A DNA stretch of 64,000 bases from NCBI RefSeq assembly GCF_026127265.1, contig NZ_WWFG01000002.1, positions 1,550,001-1,614,000 of the forward strand, in the 5' to 3' direction. The first letter of the stretch is position 1, and each line of letters begins with the position of its first letter. The notes under the pieces are model-generated. The model had not been told where the DNA came from and did not search any database. It saw nothing but the letters and a program-made list of their open reading frames with translations. This DNA comes from Nostoc sp. KVJ3. GTDB taxonomy: Bacteria > Cyanobacteriota > Cyanobacteriia > Cyanobacteriales > Nostocaceae. Shown here one piece after another: positions 37,213 to 45,739 of the stretch. A program made the translations under genes and the position numbers.

Positions 37213-37446
37213 ATGAATTATCCCATTCCAGACAGTCCCCAGGAAATTATTGCTCTGCGACAACAGCCGATTGACGAAGAACTTGTTGCTGCTGCGATCG
37301 CTGGAGTTATTAAAATTGTCCGCGCTCAGGGTCAATCTTTGGAAGAATTAACCGCTCAGTTGCTAGCAGACGATCCACTGCTAGATCGGGAACAACGTCG
37401 CTGGTTGAGCCAATTAGTTGCCCAATCGTGGGAAAAGTTTTCCTAA
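37213..37446 (+). CDS. Conserved cyanobacterial hypothetical protein
   Basis: 77 residues from ATG 37213: MNYPIPDSPQEIIALRQQPI, then EELVAAAIAGVIKIVRAQGQ and LTAQLLADDPLLDREQRRWL. It is helical, acidic and without cysteines, a signal peptide or membrane segment. It looks like a small soluble protein that I recognise as conserved among cyanobacteria without a known role. It is divergent from the CruA/CruP-like gene. One HIP1 half lies in the coding part. Base use is like the neighbours. Confidence 0.7.
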   Translation: MNYPIPDSPQEIIALRQQPIDEELVAAAIAGVIKIVRAQGQSLEELTAQLLADDPLLDREQRRWLSQLVAQSWEKFS

Positions 37447-37927
37447 AACCCTGCATAAGATGAATTTTTTGTCACAGTATTAGATTTCTAGGTCTGCACC
37501 TAAATATTGGAATATTGGCGATGCCTACGGCGGGCTGCGCCTACGCATTTTAGGTATAGGAGTAACAATAGTTTTCAGTATAGGATTGGCAATTGGCTTA
37601 CTATTTTGGCATTCATGGCACAGAAGCCACTAAATTAACCATATCAGCGTTTTACGTTGCTAATTGAATTTTAAATTTTACAACGTTCTGAAAGCCAAAG
37701 AACTCTGCTTTCTAGTGGAGGTCTTTTTTTGGGTTCATCCTTATGCTTTTGATTGCCGCCTCGAAACCTTAGCGGAATAAATGTTTTTGGCACATATTGG
37801 CACATATAGGAATCCTGACAAAGAGTTTTAGCCTTAACTGGACTTATGGAAAGCGATCGCACTTAAGCGATCGCTTTCCCTTCTCATCGAAAAACGCAAA
37901 CTTCCCAAACACAAAATATCACTTTTG
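37447..37927. other. Intergenic region with a dispersed repeat and a HIP1 hairpin
   Basis: No gene is supported. 37518-37546 (GCGATGCCTACGGCGGGCTG then CGCCTACGC) is a dispersed repeat shared with 45495. A short frame after it could code for a small membrane peptide (GIGVTIVFSIGLAIGLLF) but has no start codon. Confidence 0.5.
37848..37879 (-). terminator. HIP1-pair hairpin after cimA
   Basis: GGAAAGCGATCGC and GCGATCGCTTTCC form a perfect 13-bp stem around ACTTAA. It lies 48 bp after the cimA stop. No T-tract follows, so terminator function is uncertain. Confidence 0.55.
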
Positions 37928-39655
37928 TCAACTAGAAGCTTTCACTGCCGCCGACCCTTGGGAGTGCAATAACAAACCGTATTCCAAACCTTCCACCACT
38001 GCTTGATAGGAAGCCTCCAAAATATTGGTAGAAACCCCTACCGTCGTCCAGCGTTGACGACCATTGCCCGATTCTACCAACACCCGGGTTTTTGCCGCAG
38101 TGCCCGTATGTCCGTTGAGAATCCGTACTTTGTAATCTGTCAAATCAAAGGTTGCTATTTGGGGATAAAAATTCACCAAAGCCTTGCGTAAAGCTGCATC
38201 CAAAGCGGCAACGGGGCCATTCCCTTCCGCCGCCTCCAGAATATTTTTGCCGTCAACAGCGATTTTGACCGTAGCTAGGGCGTTACTAGTTTCTTTGCCC
38301 TCAATCAAATCACAGTGGACTTGAAAACCTTTGACTTCAAAAAACTTCTGGCGATCTCCCAAAGCTTCGTGCATCAGTAGCGCAAAACTGGCCTCTGCGG
38401 CTTCAAATTGAAATCCTTCACTCTCCAAATCTTTGAGGCGCTGGAGAATTTGCTTGGCTTCTGCCTTTAGCTGATCGAGGTTAATGCCAAAACTGCGGGC
38501 TTTAGCTAAAACATTGCTCAGTCCAGACTGTTCAGAAATCACAATGCGGCGATGATTCCCGACTTGTCCCGGCTGAATGTGTTCGTAAGTTAGGGGATTA
38601 CGTTCTACAGCTGATACATGAATACCACCCTTGTGGGCAAAAGCCGAAAGTCCCACAAAGGGAGCGTGTTCATCTGGCGCGAGGTTGACGACTTCACTCA
38701 CAAAACGACTAGCTTCTGTAAGTTGTGTTAGCTGGTCTTCTGTGATACAACTGTAACCCAACTTCAGTTGTAAATTGGGAATTAACGAACAGAGGTTAGC
38801 ATTACCACAACGTTCACCGTAACCATTAATTGTCCCCTGTACCATCTTTGCCCCTGCCATCACAGCGGCTAAAGCGTTAGCAACCGCCATTTCGGAATCA
38901 TTATGAGTATGAATGCCAATTTGGGGCATTGACGATTGGGTATGAAGAAAGGACAAGGGAGAGGAGGAAGACGGAGAGACTTGTTCAATAATTCCCCCTG
39001 CCCCCTGCTCCATTCCCCCTGCTCCATTCCCCCTGCCCCATTCCCCAGTTACCTTTACCACATCTTGCACAATTTGGCCAATTTCATGAGGTAAAGTGCC
39101 GCCATTGGTATCACAGAGGACTAGCCATTCAGCACCAGATGCGATCGCAGCCTCTAATGTCTGTAAAGCATAATCTGGATTGTGCTTGTAACCATCAAAC
39201 CAATGTTCGGCATCGTAGATAATCCGCCGCCCTTGAGAACGGAGGTACTCAATGGTGTCACGAATCATCGCCAAATTTTCTTCTAATGTCGTCTTGAGGC
39301 TAGTTGTGACATGTAAATCCCAAGACTTACCAAAAATCGTTACCCAGCGAGTTCCCGCAGCCAAAATATCCTGTAGCATCGGTTCGGTGGCAGCAGTAGA
39401 GTTGGGACGGCGAGTCGAACAAAAAGCCACAATTTCAGCCTGTTTGAGCGGATCTTCTTGGAGTTGCCAGAAAAATTGTACATCCTTGGGATTAGCACCA
39501 GGCCAACCGCCTTCAATAAAGGGAATTCCCAGTTGATCGAGTCTCTTGGCAATGCGTAACTTATCTTCTATCGATACAGATAGCCCCTCGCGCTGAGTGC
39601 CATCCCGTAATGTAGTGTCATAGAGCCAAAGTTGAGGTGAAGAATTTGTGGTCAT
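37928..39655 (-). CDS. cimA: (R)-citramalate synthase with an in-frame low-complexity insert
   Basis: 575 residues from ATG 39655; the in-frame start at 39697 adds sequence unlike the family. The DRE-TIM barrel signature LYDTTLRDGTQREGLSVSIE, the metal-binding IGIHTHNDSEMAVANA and GTINGYGERCGNANL are complete, and the C-terminal regulatory LeuA-dimer domain is present. The enzyme joins pyruvate and acetyl-CoA to citramalate for isoleucine synthesis; homocitrate synthase or isopropylmalate synthase is less likely from QREGLS and the length. About 40 residues (GEWGRGNGAGGMEQGAGG to PLSFLHTQS) are inserted just before PQIGIHTHND, and are coded by a repeat element. The insert is close to the metal site yet the frame is kept. 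Divergent from a ferredoxin gene. Confidence 0.88.
   Translation of the reverse strand: MTTNSSPQLWLYDTTLRDGTQREGLSVSIEDKLRIAKRLDQLGIPFIEGGWPGANPKDVQFFWQLQEDPLKQAEIVAFCSTRRPNSTAATEPMLQDILAAGTRWVTIFGKSWDLHVTTSLKTTLEENLAMIRDTIEYLRSQGRRIIYDAEHWFDGYKHNPDYALQTLEAAIASGAEWLVLCDTNGGTLPHEIGQIVQDVVKVTGEWGRGNGAGGMEQGAGGIIEQVSPSSSSPLSFLHTQSSMPQIGIHTHNDSEMAVANALAAVMAGAKMVQGTINGYGERCGNANLCSLIPNLQLKLGYSCITEDQLTQLTEASRFVSEVVNLAPDEHAPFVGLSAFAHKGGIHVSAVERNPLTYEHIQPGQVGNHRRIVISEQSGLSNVLAKARSFGINLDQLKAEAKQILQRLKDLESEGFQFEAAEASFALLMHEALGDRQKFFEVKGFQVHCDLIEGKETSNALATVKIAVDGKNILEAAEGNGPVAALDAALRKALVNFYPQIATFDLTDYKVRILNGHTGTAAKTRVLVESGNGRQRWTTVGVSTNILEASYQAVVEGLEYGLLLHSQGSAAVKASS
38937..39050. repeat. Low-complexity palindromic element inside cimA
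   Basis: Plus strand: a purine-rich arm (GGACAAGGGAGAGGAGGAAG) near 38952 is followed by CCCCCTGCC/CCATTCC repeats from 38993. The family resembles those at 40900 (inside thiO) and 42648 (intergenic). It is translated in frame in cimA. Confidence 0.75.
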
Positions 39656-39730
39656 AAAACTGGGACCGACGAGACAACTTTCAAGGCAATGTGTCAATAT
39701 ACAACAAAATGCCAGTTTGGCAATTTAAAA

Positions 39731-40069
39731 ATGCCTAAAATACTAGCTCAAGGTAAAACAATTGAGTGCGTAAGCAGAACCAATCTCCGAAAAATTTTGC
39801 TGCAAAATAGTATTCACCTCTACAATGACGGTGCTAAGGTAATAAACTGTCGGGGTATTGGCAGTTGCGGAACCTGTGCGGTTAAGGTAGAGGGCGAAGT
39901 ATCAGCAGCGAATTGGCGCGATCGAGCCAGGCGTTCGCTTCCTCCCCATTCTCCTACAACAGACTTGCGTTTAGCTTGTCAAACTCTGGTTTTAGGCGAT
40001 GTGAAAGTGACAAAGTTTGATGGATTTTGGGGACAAGGTTCTCGAATAGTGTGGACACCAAAAGGTTAA
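39731..40069 (+). CDS. [2Fe-2S] ferredoxin-like protein
   Basis: 112 residues from ATG 39731; the longer in-frame start at 39689 overlaps cimA's N-terminal extension and adds family-unlike residues. The cluster motif is NCRGIGSCGTCAVKVEGE with Cys-x5-Cys-x2-Cys and a fourth Cys in RLACQTLV, as in plant-type ferredoxins. Some of the loop differs from photosynthetic PetF. It probably passes electrons to an unidentified enzyme. The next gene starts 16 bp after the stop, so they likely share a transcript. No signal peptide. Confidence 0.85.
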   Translation: MPKILAQGKTIECVSRTNLRKILLQNSIHLYNDGAKVINCRGIGSCGTCAVKVEGEVSAANWRDRARRSLPPHSPTTDLRLACQTLVLGDVKVTKFDGFWGQGSRIVWTPKG

Positions 40070-40085
40070 AAAGGAGTAAGACAAG

Positions 40086-40484
40086 ATGGGTAGATGGACA
40101 CCCTTAATTTTGATGGCTGGCGGTTTGGCCATTCTGCTTGGTACGTTACTAGGCATAAATTTTCCGATGGGAGTGCAAACCGCTAACGCTCCCTCTGGTA
40201 AAGCAGCCAAAGTTCTCCCAGCTAATATCAATGTTAATAGCAGTGCTGGCAGCAAAAATGAAGAAACTGCAACAGAAGGAAATGAAACACCTGAAACAAA
40301 CGAAAATAGACGCAGTATTGTAGCTCCCAGACCCAACAACAGGAGTAGCGTAGCTCAGAATCCTTCTACTGACTCAACATCACCTTCTGACAGTACAACA
40401 GAAAACAATACAGATAGTTCTGCAACCGATACGCCATCTAGCAACACAAACCAAAACAACGAACCAATTCGAGCCTTGTGGTAA
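40086..40484 (+). CDS. Small membrane-anchored Ser/Thr/Asn-rich protein
   Basis: 132 residues from ATG 40086, with AAGGAGT upstream. The N-terminus is a hydrophobic segment (LILMAGGLAILLGTLLGINF) that would anchor it. The rest is low complexity (SSAGSKNEETATEGNETPETNENR, STDSTSPSDSTTENNTDSS) and probably disordered outside the cytoplasm. No known domain. Cotranscribed with the ferredoxin by position. No function is proposed. Confidence 0.65.
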   Translation: MGRWTPLILMAGGLAILLGTLLGINFPMGVQTANAPSGKAAKVLPANINVNSSAGSKNEETATEGNETPETNENRRSIVAPRPNNRSSVAQNPSTDSTSPSDSTTENNTDSSATDTPSSNTNQNNEPIRALW

Positions 40485-40503
40485 CGATAATATCCGTCTT
40501 TAG

Positions 40504-40605
40504 TTACGAGTTATAAGTTATAAGTTATGAGTTAATTAGTTATAAGTTATTAGTTATGTACTAATGATAAGTGGCTAATCATAAATAGCTAATGATAAAT
40601 GACTA
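40504..40605 (+). repeat. Heptamer tandem repeats before thiO
   Basis: AGTTATA-like and ATGACTA-like heptamers fill this gap. The thiO start ATG 40606 is part of the last unit, as at 25135. Confidence 0.8.
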
Positions 40606-41067
40606 ATGACTAGTGAGATCGTAATTATTGGTGGCGGTGTTATTGGTTTAGCGATCGCCATTGAACTAAAACTGCGCGGGACAAACGTCACCGTGCTTTG
40701 TCGTGACTTCCAGGCTGCTGCTACCCACGCCGCCGCCGGGATGTTAGCACCAGATGCCGAAAAAATCCCCAATGGGGCAATGCGTTCTTTGTGTTGGCGA
40801 TCGCGTACTTTATATCCCGATTGGACACGTAAACTAGAAGAACTAACCGGCTTAAATACTGGCTACCGTCCCTGTGGTATTCTCGCACCCGTCTTTGAAG
40901 AGGCAGGGGGGCAGGGGAGCAGGGAGCAGGGAGCAGGGAGCAAGGGGAAAATTTCTCTCCTCTGCACCCTTCCCCCCGCTCCCCTGCCTCTTCTACTTCA
41001 TCCCCGGCTTACTGGTTACATAAAGAGGCAATTCATCAATATCAGCCAGGATTGGGAGCAGAGGTAG
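40606..41067 (+). CDS. thiO: Glycine oxidase ThiO, N-terminal part, frameshifted
   Basis: The FAD-binding start MTSEIVIIGGGVIGLAIAIE and CRDFQAAATHAAAGMLAPDAE show the N-terminus of ThiO, which makes dehydroglycine for the thiazole of thiamine. The frame is native to about residue 98 (PCGILAPVFEE), then runs through a palindromic low-complexity insert (40900-40990) and ends at TGA 41067 in a wrong frame. The native continuation (YWLHKEAIHQYQPG) resumes in another frame. One extra base in the insert would restore a single fusion protein, and there are runs of six G and six C in it. It is thus either a recent inactivation or a sequence error. See the following entry. Confidence 0.85.
   Translation: MTSEIVIIGGGVIGLAIAIELKLRGTNVTVLCRDFQAAATHAAAGMLAPDAEKIPNGAMRSLCWRSRTLYPDWTRKLEELTGLNTGYRPCGILAPVFEEAGGQGSREQGAGSKGKISLLCTLPPAPLPLLLHPRLTGYIKRQFINISQDWEQR
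40900..40990. repeat. Palindromic low-complexity element inside thiO
   Basis: GAGGCAGGGG (40900-40909) pairs with CCCCTGCCTC (40981-40990). Between them are GAGCAGG heptamers and a C-rich part. Similar heptamers form the element at 42648-42741. Its length breaks the thiO frame. Confidence 0.85.
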
Positions 41068-42626
41068 TTGGTGGCTGGTGGTATCCTGAAGACGCACAAG
41101 TTGATAATAAAGCACTAGCACAGGTATTACGGACGGCGGCTGAGTCTGTTGGTGTTGAACTCAGAGACGGGATTACAGTAGAAGCATTTTTACAGCAGCA
41201 AGGACAAGTGGTTGGCGTGCAAACCAATGTCGGAATGATTCGCGCCGCGCACTATGTTTTAGCTTCCGGTGCTTGGTCAAATGAGTTATTACCCCTACCT
41301 GTGCTACCTCGAAAAGGACAAATGCTGAGTGTGCAAATACCAGAATTTGCGCCAGAATTGCCGTTGAAGCGGGTTTTGTTTGGGCAGAATATTTATATCG
41401 TACCAAGACGCGATCGCCTGATTATCGGGGCAACAAGCGAAGACGTTGGCTTTACCCCCAACAACACCCCAGAAGGCATTCAAAAATTATTACAAGCTGC
41501 TATCCGCCTGTATCCCCAGTTAAAAGATTATCCCATCCAAGACTTCTGGTGGGGATTTCGCCCAGCTACCCCCGATGAGTTACCCATCCTTGGCACTAGC
41601 CACTGTCAAAATTTAACCCTTGCTACAGGTCATTACCGGAATGGGATTCTACTTACACCCGTTACAGCTGCATTGATTGCCGATTTAATCTTAGAACAAA
41701 AGCCCGATCCTCTACTTGCTAATTTTCACTATTCGCGCTTCCAATCCAAGGAATCTACCTCTACCCAAATGCTGACTCACTCTGCCAATTTCTCTAACGG
41801 TTATCATCCTGTAATATCCCCACTCCCCATTCAAGACTCCCCGCTAATTATTGCTGGCAAAACCTTCCAATCCCGCTTAATGACGGGAACTGGTAAGTAT
41901 CGCAGCATTGAAGAAATGCAGCAAAGTGTCGCCGCCAGTGATTGCCAAATTGTCACCGTGGCAGTCAGACGGGTACAAACCAAAGCCCCCGGACATGAAG
42001 GTTTAGCTGAAGCCTTAGATTGGACAAAAATTTGGATGTTACCCAATACCGCAGGTTGCCAAACTGCTGAAGAGGCGATTCGCGTAGCGCGTTTGGGGCG
42101 AGAAATGGCGAAATTGTTAGGGCAGGAAGATAATAATTTTGTCAAGTTAGAAGTAATACCTGACCTTAAGTATTTACTCCCAGATCCAATTGGGACGTTA
42201 CAAGCCGCAGAACAATTAGTGAAAGAAGGTTTTGTCGTATTGCCTTATATAAACGCTGACCCCATGTTAGCCAAGCGTTTAGAAGAAGTAGGCTGTGCAA
42301 CGGTAATGCCTTTAGCATCGCCCATTGGCTCTGGACAAGGGCTAAAAACAACCGCTAACATCCAAATTATCATTGAAAATGCAGGTATACCGGTGGTGGT
42401 AGATGCTGGTATTGGTTCACCCTCAGAAGCTGCCCAAGCAATGGAATTGGGAGCAGATGTTTTGTTGATTAATAGTGCGATCGCTCTTTCTCCAAACCCA
42501 GCAGCAATGGCTCGGGCCATGAACTTAGCAACAGTAGCTGGTCGTCTAGCATACCTTGCCGGCAGAATGCCCATCAAAGATTACGCCAGTCCTAGTTCAC
42601 CTCTCACTGGGACAATTACTAATTAG
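41052..42626 (+). CDS. thiG: ThiO C-terminal part fused to thiazole synthase ThiG
   Basis: From TTG 41052 the frame codes for the rest of ThiO (GGWWYPEDAQVDNKALAQVL, RDRLIIGATSEDVGF, GFRPATPDELPILG) to ~residue 235, then a linker and ThiG (LIIAGKTFQSRLMTGTGKY, VKLEVIPDLKYLLPD with the Schiff-base Lys, VMPLASPIGSGQGL, VVVDAGIGSPSEAAQAMELG). ThiO-ThiG fusion is normal in Nostoc relatives. ThiG builds the thiazole with ThiS. Because the N-terminal ThiO is in a different frame, the present sequence cannot give the intact fusion; ATG 41769 could start a separate ThiG. The true start of this part is not the TTG. Complements thiS and thiE at 5.5-6.9 kb. Confidence 0.88.
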   Translation: MGAEVVGGWWYPEDAQVDNKALAQVLRTAAESVGVELRDGITVEAFLQQQGQVVGVQTNVGMIRAAHYVLASGAWSNELLPLPVLPRKGQMLSVQIPEFAPELPLKRVLFGQNIYIVPRRDRLIIGATSEDVGFTPNNTPEGIQKLLQAAIRLYPQLKDYPIQDFWWGFRPATPDELPILGTSHCQNLTLATGHYRNGILLTPVTAALIADLILEQKPDPLLANFHYSRFQSKESTSTQMLTHSANFSNGYHPVISPLPIQDSPLIIAGKTFQSRLMTGTGKYRSIEEMQQSVAASDCQIVTVAVRRVQTKAPGHEGLAEALDWTKIWMLPNTAGCQTAEEAIRVARLGREMAKLLGQEDNNFVKLEVIPDLKYLLPDPIGTLQAAEQLVKEGFVVLPYINADPMLAKRLEEVGCATVMPLASPIGSGQGLKTTANIQIIIENAGIPVVVDAGIGSPSEAAQAMELGADVLLINSAIALSPNPAAMARAMNLATVAGRLAYLAGRMPIKDYASPSSPLTGTITN

Positions 42627-42647
42627 GGAATGGGGTATGGGGCATGG

Positions 42648-42741
42648 TATAGACAGGCAAGGGAGCAGGGAGCAGGGAGCAAGGGAGCAAGGGAGAAGAG
42701 TTTTCCCCTCCGCACCCCGCACCCCGTCCCTCTACCTCTTT
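42648..42741. repeat. Second copy of the GAGCAGG element, intergenic
   Basis: Several GGGAGCA heptamers are followed by CCCCTCCGCACCCCG and CCTCTACCTCTT, the same order as in thiO 1.7 kb upstream. Confidence 0.8.
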
Positions 42742-42840
42742 AATCAATGCCCAATAATGTAACGATTTGTCTAGCAGTTTTAGAGCAGATTTAGCATTTA
42801 TGTAACATTAAATGAACGATAAAGATAAAGGAATTAATTC

Positions 42841-43020
42841 ATGCCCTATACCAATGAAGAAGGCGGCCTTCTGAATAATTTTGCCCGGGAACCAAAGATT
42901 TATCAAGCAGAACCTCCCACAGAAGGGCAAAAACGAACTTATATTTTACTAGGAATTGCCGCTACAGCTTTGGTTGTCGGCTTGATTCTAGTCGCCTTCT
43001 TTGTTTCTAAGAGCGCTTAA
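42841..43020 (+). CDS. psb34: Photosystem II assembly protein Psb34
   Basis: 59 residues from ATG 42841: MPYTNEEGGLLNNFAREPKI, then YQAEPPTEGQKRTY and a single membrane helix (ILLGIAATALVVGLILVAFF). This matches the ssl1498 family, now known as Psb34, which binds a late photosystem II assembly intermediate at the thylakoid membrane. Length and conserved MPYTNEEG start are typical. A terminator follows at 43063. The gap to thiG holds a repeat element, so it probably has its own promoter. Confidence 0.93.
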   Translation: MPYTNEEGGLLNNFAREPKIYQAEPPTEGQKRTYILLGIAATALVVGLILVAFFVSKSA

Positions 43021-43062
43021 TCATAAAATATTTTCAGAAAATTTCATCTTCTTTATAGTTTT

Positions 43063-43102
43063 CAGGTTCCTATTTTAAAAGGGGCCTGCTTTTTTATTTT
43101 TT
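43063..43102 (+). terminator. Rho-independent terminator after psb34
   Basis: CAGGTTCC and GGGGCCTG form an eight-pair stem with two G-U pairs around TATTTTAAAA, followed by CTTTTTTATTTTTT. Confidence 0.85.
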
Positions 43103-43269
43103 GTTAAAATTGAATTAGCAATCAAAGTATATAATTATACTTTATTTTTATTGTTAAACTTAAAGCTCAATTTATTCTAAACCGTATAATATCCGATTAT
43201 TTATGATGAGTTTAGCCCACTTGCATGCACCTATAAAGGTGATATATACCGTATTTTGGCTCTTTAAGC

Positions 43270-45423
43270 GTGAATGATACTACACACAATAATAATTCTA
43301 ATTGGAATCGGCAAGTATATCACCGCCTGAAACTTGCCCTAAATCTTGGCTTACGACGACAACTTTTTTTAGCTGTATGTGATAATTTACACTTAAGAAA
43401 TCAAGTAGCAGCCCGTTTGCATTCTACATTGGCTTATCCTGTTGGACAGGTGCTATATCAGTCATCAAATGCTCAGGAAAATAGCACTTCAGCTTATCCG
43501 CGATTAGTCACATTGCGTTTGAATTTAAACGATCCCAATCCCATAGTCCAGATAAATCAATGGTTGGCAAACTATCCACCGCCAATTGTTGGGGCATCAA
43601 AAGATACCCCTGGAAGACCTTATCCAGTACCAGCGTTTCAGATTGTAGGCGTGGAGCATCTCACTAAGCAACCAGTCGCAACGCAACGGTTATTTTTGCA
43701 CTACCTGCGTTTAAGCGAACAATATTTCTCAACACAAGAATCCAGCCGATTCCTAGAATCTAACTTGCTGTTGTGGATACCCCGTCCTTGGTTATCTGCA
43801 ATCAAGCAATCAGCACCACAGTTTTGGCGTTGTCGAACTGGTGTATTTGTATTTGCTGGAGAACCCACACCAGCTACTCAAAATTCTGGCTATCCAGAAA
43901 GTTTTTCACGTTCTAGAAACTTAGATTTAGATCAATCACTTAATCAAGCAGAACTCAGAACCGCAGCCACCGAATTGAAGTTTGAGAATAATTCCAATTT
44001 CCCAGCAGAGATACAAGAGAATGGTGTACATAAAACTCAAGAAGCTACGCTACAACCGCAGGAGTCTACTAATAGGTCTGGCAGTGTTAATAATAATCAA
44101 TCACTGTCATCTTTATCTTATGTTAGTAGCGAATTAGCAGAGTTAGTCATAGCAACAATTAACACCAACTCTGCTCAAAATACTGAGAATTACTTCCAAA
44201 CGCAGCAGATTTTATTGGAGATTGAAGAATTACACGAAAAGCAAGTTCTAGGGGAGATATTGGCAGAAGCTTATCATCGCTTGGGTACTTTATACCGCCT
44301 TCGCATTGAGCAAGGAGACTCAACCCTAGAAAATCTTATGGTAGCAATTATTGCCTACCAGGAGGCAATTAGCTATGACGAAACCTCACCACAACTCCCA
44401 GATATCTTGAATGACTTAGGTACGCTCTATTGGATACTATACCGTACACCACCCAATTCTGAGGAGGGACAAACTTATATAGAGCAAGCAATAGAATTTT
44501 ATCAGTTGGCGTTAAAGATGATTTCGCCGCAGACACATCCAGAAACTTACGCTCGTGTGCAAAATAATTTAGGGACGGCTTATGGTGATTTAGCTCGTTT
44601 TTCTCATCCGTCTGAAAATTGGCAGCAAGCGATTTTAGCTTACAGTGAAGCACTCAGCTACCGTACAGCCGATATGGATTCATTAAAGTATGCGGCTTGC
44701 CAGAACAATTTGGGTACTGCTTACTGGCATCTAGGACAATACAATCAACCAATTGTGCATTTAAAGAAAGCGATCGCAGCTTACAACGAAGCACTGGTAC
44801 ACTACAATCCCCAAGAGGAAGCACTGAAGCATGGCATGATTCAAAACAACATCGGTACTGCTTATTGGAATCTGGCACAATACGAACAACCTGTCCCAAA
44901 TCTCCAGCTAGCTATTAATTTCTATAGCGAAGCTCTCAAATATCGCACTCCAGCTAATGTTCCCAGTGCTTGCGCTGCAACACAAAATAATCTAGGTACT
45001 GCTTACTGGCATCTAGCAAACCTATCTCAGACAACTAAACAGGCACGGCAAAAGTATCTACAACTATGTATAGACGCTTATGAAGAGGCTATAGCCTTGG
45101 CTAACTCATTGAGTGCTACTCTTTTAAGTTTCGATCTGCTTGCCTCTCATAACAACCTGGGACTAGCATATTATCAGCTAGTAATAGATAAATCATTTAA
45201 TAGTGACAAAGCAACACGTTCTCAATATCTAGAAGTAGCATTAGACAACCATTTGCAAGCCTTAAACGGATTAAGCAAACAACCAGAGGCTTATCAAACA
45301 ACTTTCACTTATGTGGTAAATACTATTCGTGCTTTTCATAATGAATTAGGTATACAAGGACAAAATCTAGCTTTATCTAAAGTTCCTAGGCAGTTGTTGC
45401 CAGAGATTTTGTCAAAGTTATAA
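43270..45423 (+). CDS. TPR-repeat protein with a conserved N-terminal domain
   Basis: 717 residues from GTG 43270. The first ~200 residues are a globular domain (RQVYHRLKLALNLGLRRQLF, FQIVGVEHLTKQPVATQRLF, LLLWIPRPWLSAIKQSAPQF) that I do not recognise by name. A variable linker follows (~210-290). The rest holds TPR-like repeats in ~45-55-residue steps, each with NNLGTAYWHL, NNIGTAYWNL or NDLGTLYWIL. Such repeats bind proteins. The N-terminal part is reminiscent of an AAA/nucleotide-handling fold but no Walker motif is seen. It stands alone; no function is proposed. Confidence 0.8.
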   Translation: MNDTTHNNNSNWNRQVYHRLKLALNLGLRRQLFLAVCDNLHLRNQVAARLHSTLAYPVGQVLYQSSNAQENSTSAYPRLVTLRLNLNDPNPIVQINQWLANYPPPIVGASKDTPGRPYPVPAFQIVGVEHLTKQPVATQRLFLHYLRLSEQYFSTQESSRFLESNLLLWIPRPWLSAIKQSAPQFWRCRTGVFVFAGEPTPATQNSGYPESFSRSRNLDLDQSLNQAELRTAATELKFENNSNFPAEIQENGVHKTQEATLQPQESTNRSGSVNNNQSLSSLSYVSSELAELVIATINTNSAQNTENYFQTQQILLEIEELHEKQVLGEILAEAYHRLGTLYRLRIEQGDSTLENLMVAIIAYQEAISYDETSPQLPDILNDLGTLYWILYRTPPNSEEGQTYIEQAIEFYQLALKMISPQTHPETYARVQNNLGTAYGDLARFSHPSENWQQAILAYSEALSYRTADMDSLKYAACQNNLGTAYWHLGQYNQPIVHLKKAIAAYNEALVHYNPQEEALKHGMIQNNIGTAYWNLAQYEQPVPNLQLAINFYSEALKYRTPANVPSACAATQNNLGTAYWHLANLSQTTKQARQKYLQLCIDAYEEAIALANSLSATLLSFDLLASHNNLGLAYYQLVIDKSFNSDKATRSQYLEVALDNHLQALNGLSKQPEAYQTTFTYVVNTIRAFHNELGIQGQNLALSKVPRQLLPEILSKL

Positions 45424-45739
45424 GGAAAATACCGAAAACTTTCAGTATTAACTTGATATTAACTTGACAGCTAATCAATTTATCAAGTAAGGTAGCGATG
45501 TCTACGACGGACTACGCCTACGCAAACACTTTTACTACTAATTAGTAAAGTGGTAAAATATTTAAACAAACCATAAAGCTAGCTTAATAATTATAAATTA
45601 TTCATTAAAAAACACTTAAACAAGTATAAATATTTTATAAAAATTACAAGAAGATATTGGCGTATTTTCCGTAATTTTATTAACCTAGACTAGACATCTA
45701 GTTTAAAAAAGCTCCAGGATGAGAACTGAAATCTAAATT
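45424..45739. other. Intergenic, AT-rich, with a dispersed repeat
   Basis: 45495-45523 (GCGATGTCTACGACGGACTA then CGCCTACGC) is a copy of the repeat at 37518. Nothing else was recognised. Confidence 0.6.

Noticed and set aside
37518..37640. Possible small membrane peptide GIGVTIVFSIGLAIGLLF
   Set aside because: The frame has no start codon and begins in a dispersed repeat.
44369..44899. Antisense frames inside the TPR gene
   Set aside because: The TPR pattern in the sense frame is continuous; the antisense products show no domain.
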